From: Gambelia wislizenii
Lineage: Eukaryota; Chordata; Lepidosauria; Squamata; Crotaphytidae
NCBI GenBank assembly: GCA_030847615.1
Contig: JAUMIR010000004.1
Span: 104,794,001-104,858,000 of the forward strand
DNA: 64,000 nucleotides
Reading direction: 5' to 3'
Shown here: piece by piece, positions 59,601 to 64,000 of the stretch
Numbering within the stretch: position 1 is the first letter of the stretch
How the letters are laid out: each line of letters begins with the position of its first letter
Position numbers and translations under genes: made by a program
Notes under the pieces: generated by a model
Database searches by the model: none
What the model saw: only the letters and a program-made list of their open reading frames with translations
Told to the model about the DNA's origin: nothing

Positions 59601-60320
59601 GCTGTGGTTGAATGCAGATTTAGCCATACTTGCAGCAGACCCATTCAAATGAATGGAATTAAATTTTGCTAAGTTTGGCTCAGACATTGTATTTTATTCA
59701 CAGAGTTCTGCTTACACTTGCTATGATTACACTTCCTATGAATTTCCACTCTGTTCTTTTTAAGTTGGAGTAAATCAACTGCCAGAGCTCTGTTAATTGC
59801 AAGACTGTTTCTAAGTAGGAGTGTGAGTTTCATTCAGTCTATGAACATAATTCATATTTCTCATACTGATGTGTACATCAGAATGCAGTTATCTTTCTTG
59901 TTTGGCACTTCTCTGAATTTTGCAATATCTTTTTCAACTTTAAAAATGTGCATCTTTGAATAAATTTAAACAAAACACATTTTTGGAATAATTTTTGACC
60001 TGATTGTTATTGTTTTTTAAATTCACAAATTAATAGCATGGTAATGGGATGGAATGGTTTTATTATGGACACAGCTTGAAACAGACTAATTCAGGTGTCC
60101 GTGCTCTCCATGAAAATCAGACTTTAAGAAGTCCAAATATGGTTCTTTGTTGTTAACAGCAACAACAATTTGCAAAACAGTCTTTTTCTTGTTTGAAGTA
60201 TTTTGGGGAGGGTAGTGTTAATAAGATACATTTTTTTCCAATATGTAAGTGTAGTTCCTAGTTTATGAATAATAATAATAATAATAATTTCTGACTGAAG
60301 CAGAAGGGGAGATTCAAATT
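59601..60320. other. Unrecognised intronic sequence
   Basis: Contains an ATA microsatellite at 60267-60288. No gene recognised. Confidence 0.4.
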
Positions 60321-60321
60321 A

Positions 60322-60543
60322 CAATTGGCCCTCCATATCTATGGATTCTACATCTACGGATTCAACCATCCACCGTTCAAAAATATTTATAATAATAATT
60401 AAAATTCTAAAGCAAACCTTGATTTTGCAGTTTTATATAATGGACACCATTTTACTACACCATTGCATATAATGGGATTTGCGCATCCACGGATTTTGTT
60501 ATCCATGGAACCAAACCCTAGCAGATACCAGGGGCCTATTGTA
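60322..60543. mobile_element. Tigger-like MITE
   Basis: Ends CAATTGGCCCTCCATATCTA and CCAGGGGCCTATTG are inverted and flanked by TA; interior GCAAACCTTGATTTTGCAGT, GGACACCATTTTACTACACC. Confidence 0.92.
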
Positions 60544-60924
60544 TTAGGACTTCTAAATTGGGCCTGCTGTAATTAAATTAGTATTAGATAGCTTATTTCA
60601 AGTTAGGGTTAACATTTTAATCCATTGTCCTCAACCTTCATGACAGCTGTCTTCCAAGTCACCCCCCAGTACACAGAGTTGAAAAAAACTGAGTTTTTAA
60701 GTAAGATAGCAAAGTCACAATCACTCTATGCCTCTCTTGATCAGAGCATCCATCATTGCATTAACAACAGTTCCTTGTTAAGACACAACTTGCACAACTA
60801 TGTCTTATACTTCAAGGTCAGAAGTAATTGAGAACTATGATTACCTTTGGGGATAGTGGAAGTCCTGCTAAGAACAACAAAAGATTCAGTGAAGGGATAG
60901 TAACTGTGTGGGCCTTTAGAGGTT

Positions 60925-61020
60925 GTTGGACTGCAGGTCATAGCATACTGAGTGGTGAGAAATTCTAGGAGTTACATTTTAACAACATCTGGAGGGCCAT
61001 ACACCCCCATCCCTGGAGTA
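60925..61020. mobile_element. hAT MITE fragment (family of 35237)
   Basis: GTTGTTGGACTGCAGGTCAT, then AACAACATCTGGAGGGCCAT and CCCCCATCCCTG, the right half of the CAGGGGTGGGGA MITE family. Confidence 0.6.
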
Positions 61021-61276
61021 GTGGCAGGCTTATTATGGAATAACATTATCTAGATTAGAGCCAGCATGATCAGAAGCATGCCTGATCATGAAGCCAAGGC
61101 TTGGAATGAGTAATGCAAATTTAGTTTAGATTTTTAATGTAATAGATGAATTTCATAATAACAAAGTAGATGTTAAAAATGTTGAGTCTTAGGCTACCTT
61201 TAAGTGGTTTGATCAATCCTATAAATCTTTAGGAATGTGCTGATACAGAAATGTAATGCATTCTTTTTCTCAACAG

Positions 61277-61392
61277 GTCTTTGTGCACATTAGTGTGTAA
61301 ATGGACATACTCTTCAGAGAAAGGCTGGGATGATAGTTTCTGGAAACTAATTGGATTAGAAGATCTGATGGCAAACAATTACACTAAAATAG
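61277..61392 (+). CDS. FGGY: FGGY carbohydrate kinase domain-containing protein, next internal exon (116 bp)
   Basis: The exon directly following the one at 18825 in FGGY. The first base completes the split Arg codon; it then reads [38 protein letters not shown] and one base of a Gly codon. The known vertebrate protein has [29 protein letters not shown], so both sequence and order agree. The acceptor is TTCTTTTTCTCAACAG and the donor is ATAG/GTAAAC. In sugar kinases of this family the segment lies in the first actin-like domain, near the substrate cleft. The next exon, expected to begin NQVLPPG-like, is not visible before 64000. The reading frame is intact, so the host gene is presumably functional. 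Confidence 0.95.
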
Positions 61393-64000
61393 GTAAACTA
61401 TATTTTAATTGTACAACGAGAACTTTCATCAAGTTAAATAATAGCCTAATTAAGATATCATGGAAAGCCATGTTTTCATGCTGTGAGAATATGGTGTGGC
61501 AAGACTTGGGCTTGTGTGTGCACTTCCTTCTGCTTTTCATACTCCTTTGTGCATGAGAAAAGGACATTGAAAGTACAGTATCTACTTTTGCTTTTGAAGT
61601 AACCACAGTTCTTTGTCATGTCCCAATGTGGGGACTTTGTTCTCAATTTATCAATCTAGGGTCTGAGAAAATTAAAAGGTTCAGTTATGCACACATGCAC
61701 ACACAAACACAAGTGCAAGGGGGTGGTGGTGAAAATGTAGCAATAGTTCCTTCTCCTCGCTTAAGGAACTGGGATCCAGCTTTATAACTGTATGCTTCTC
61801 CTCCTCCGTCTGAGTGATCCTCCTTCACCCTGGTATAGTTAAAGGAGATTCAGAAATTATGCTTAGATTTAACCAAATATTTGTTTAGCCAGGATTTGCA
61901 ATCTCATTTGGACCTGGTATTCGTTTCTGATTGTAAGGGCTGTCCTTGTCTGTAATCACTATCTTCAAGGATGATGCCACTTTCTCCTGTAACACTAGTG
62001 AGGGTTGGAGGAAATCCAAGGAGAGAGAACCATCTGAACCATAGATCTCTTTCAATCTACAGATTGACTAAATTTGGCCTCTGGTGGATCTAGTAGTGGC
62101 CCATCCAAATTTGGAAGGCTTGGGTGGTGGGGAGAATCACTGTGTTGTCACAAGTCTCTGATTGGGGATAATATGACAGTTGTCCCTGTTCCACTAGCCC
62201 TCTCAACTGGAGAAGTGACATGGATGAACCTGGGGGTGGAGCCTCCATGTCATCCTTGATCAGTGATACTTCCACTTCCGCTATGCCAATTGGATGGGGA
62301 AAGGAGACAATGGGATACCCCAGTTTCACTCTCCTCTTGAGGGAAGAGCAAAGTAGTAAGTTAACTCTGCCAGTTCTAGTGCCCAACTTCACTCACTCCC
62401 TTGAACAGGGAAGGGGAGTGAGGGGTGAAGCTGGCTGCCTCACTGAAATATTGGGCAGTAAAGGTTGCACCATGATGACACCTCATTTGGACTGAGTAAG
62501 TTGATGGTTATGCTGTCCCCTTAAAGTTGTTCCCTACTGCTTATCTGAGAGTGGGTGGGGAATTCAGTTCAGGAATAAGAGAAGAGAATGTGTTCTGTTC
62601 TCTTGTACTGTCTCCTGTTTTGTTTTTTTTTTACCCGCCAGTAAGAGAAAGCTAGTGTTACACATGCCTCAGCCCAAGAGTAAGAGAGGTTGAGAGTCCT
62701 GGCTCTGATGACTTTCTTGAGAAAAATAACATAATAGAAAAATGCCCCTTCTGGTTATTTGTGGATTAAGACAAGCTGATTTTTTTTCATAGCAAGTTTT
62801 AAGTCTAACTTGAGAAAGAGAGACTTCCTCTAACCTTTTGAGGTCATCTATATGAGCCCACCCCCACCCCACCCCAGAGTGATCCACAGTAAAGATCAAT
62901 TTGTAGCAGCTGCGATTTGTCTTAATGGTCTTACATGCCCCCTATTCAAGATGGCAGCTGCAAGTGAATTACTCACGTTTTAAAATCTGCTGCCGCTGAA
63001 CTTTTTTTTAAAAAAACCCTATTTCCACATGTGCATAAGCAATATTTTGCTTTTAAACAAAAAAGAAAAAAAATAGAAAAAAACAACACCCCATTTTCTC
63101 ACCTTAGCGATCACTTGCTAATGCGAAAATCCAACATGGCAGCTCTGGGTGCCAACACTGCCCCTGTGCTTGTCTAGCCAGTCAGCCTGCACTTCCTATC
63201 CTGTGGGAAAGCAATTCAAATCAAATTGCTTGTCCCAACAAGCGGGAATGTGCATTTCCTTTGTCATTAAAAAAAAAAAAACTTTGGGGAAAACTACGAA
63301 GGCTTTCCCTTCACAGTTTATAATGTTTTTGGCCCCCCTCCTCCTGAATACGGTAAAATGATGCAGTATGCCATTATGACAGCCAATATTCTCCTTCCAT
63401 TCTATGAGGAGTATTTTTGCTGTTTAGATGACCCCTTTGTCTCTGTTCCTCCAAGGAGACCAAAACATTCTGCGTTTGACATCCACAGTCTTATAGGATT
63501 TAGGAGGAACATTAAAATACACCCAAGAATGTCTCATTTTGTATGTTCATAAAAGGCACATTTTAAAATAATCTTGGGATATAAAGTATTGTCCCCTTCT
63601 TCCTCACACACCCCATTTCTCTTGAATACTGTTGGGTAAGAACCCGAACAATATATTCTTTTGCTGTCTTTAAACACTTTTACACTGGCTGTGGAAATAA
63701 GGCAGGTTTTTTAGAACTACATGGAAAAATATGCAAATCTTTTCATTTTGGTTTATACACCTCTGCTGCTACTAAATAAATTAATAATAAAAATATCTGG
63801 GCTTTGAATGATGTGGTTAGCCTATCATGTAACCTGCACCACACTCACATTACCAGCTTGTTATACTGTCTTCATGTTGCTTTGAACTTCTCTAAAGCCT
63901 GATTCTAATTGGAATGCAAGCTTTTCTAATTGCACAGTACTTATAGCAGATTTCCATTAAAAGGTTATAATGCTAATTTACCAGAAATTTTCCAGGATGG
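61393..64000 (+). other. FGGY: 5' part of the downstream FGGY intron
   Basis: Begins with the GTAAAC donor. No next exon was found. 61393-62830 has no recognised gene or repeat apart from short CA-rich tracts near 61690; 62835-63440 is an interspersed inverted-repeat element; 63441-64000 holds nothing recognised. Confidence 0.75.
62835..63440. mobile_element. Inverted-terminal element, unnamed family, copy 2
   Basis: Ends GAGGTCATCTATATGAGCCC and GTTTAGATGACCCCTTTG. Reverse-complement blocks shared with 27936-28566: AAAATCCAACATGGCAG, GGGAATGTGCATTTCCTTTG, GGTAAAATGATGCAGTATGC. No coding capacity. Confidence 0.7.

Larger units (their letters stand above)
18914..61276 (+). other. FGGY: FGGY intron, complete, 42,363 bp
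   Basis: Bounded by the GTATGT donor after the first exon and the TTTCTCAACAG acceptor before the second, phase 2. It holds most of the mobile elements listed separately, in both orientations, including an intact retrotransposon ORF in the sense direction. No further FGGY coding segment was recognised inside it, which agrees with the two exon peptides being adjacent in the vertebrate protein. Confidence 0.9.

Overview
The window is vertebrate nuclear DNA, almost certainly from a squamate reptile (lizard-type genome). Evidence: six tRNA-headed, Bov-B-tailed Sauria SINEs, 5S rRNA-derived SINEs, RTE/BovB, CR1, L2 and L1 LINEs, a Penelope-like element, a DIRS element and several hAT and Tigger-type DNA transposons. 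There is no bacterial or viral gene organisation. I cannot name the species.

Host gene: the window lies inside FGGY (FGGY carbohydrate kinase domain-containing protein), transcribed on the + strand. Two short exons are readable: 18825-18913 (89 bp) and 61277-61392 (116 bp). Both have canonical AG/GT borders and compatible phases (0/2, then 2/1). They join into one uninterrupted stretch of the N-terminal kinase domain. Everything else is intronic: the end of an upstream intron (1-18824), a complete 42,363-bp intron (18914-61276), and the start of the next intron (61393-64000).

Layout. 1-18824: GC-rich hairpin-repeat island (532-1730), Sauria SINE (4 kb), L2 remnant (5.3-6.9 kb), near-complete minus-strand CR1 (6.94-11.27 kb), Tigger-like MITE and BovB tail (12.6-13.3 kb), 5'-truncated L1 with a perfect 16-bp target-site duplication (14.9-17.2 kb), TIR element (17.7-18.3 kb). 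18914-45112: possible retropseudogene (19.1-19.6 kb), 5S SINEs, L2 with a nested SINE (25.4-26.3 kb), inverted-repeat elements (27.9, 30.7 kb), a rearranged DIRS element with inverted termini and an internal complementary region (34.0-37.5 kb), assorted MITEs. 45123-49111: a full-length non-LTR retrotransposon with a 1052-codon intact endonuclease/reverse-transcriptase ORF, flanked by a perfect 10-bp duplication; the youngest-looking insertion here. 49745-52158: a hAT element with a perfect 8-bp duplication, itself filled by four later insertions. 53.1-54.9 kb: Penelope-like element with GIY-YIG endonuclease and a hammerhead-ribozyme-like core at its 3' end. 55.6-64 kb: BovB, Tigger-like MITEs, SINE, FGGY exon, and a second copy of the inverted-repeat element seen at 27.9 kb.

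The mobile elements do not cooperate functionally with FGGY; their nesting gives a relative insertion chronology for the intron. Only the 45-49 kb element looks potentially competent. No tRNA, rRNA or CRISPR gene is present.
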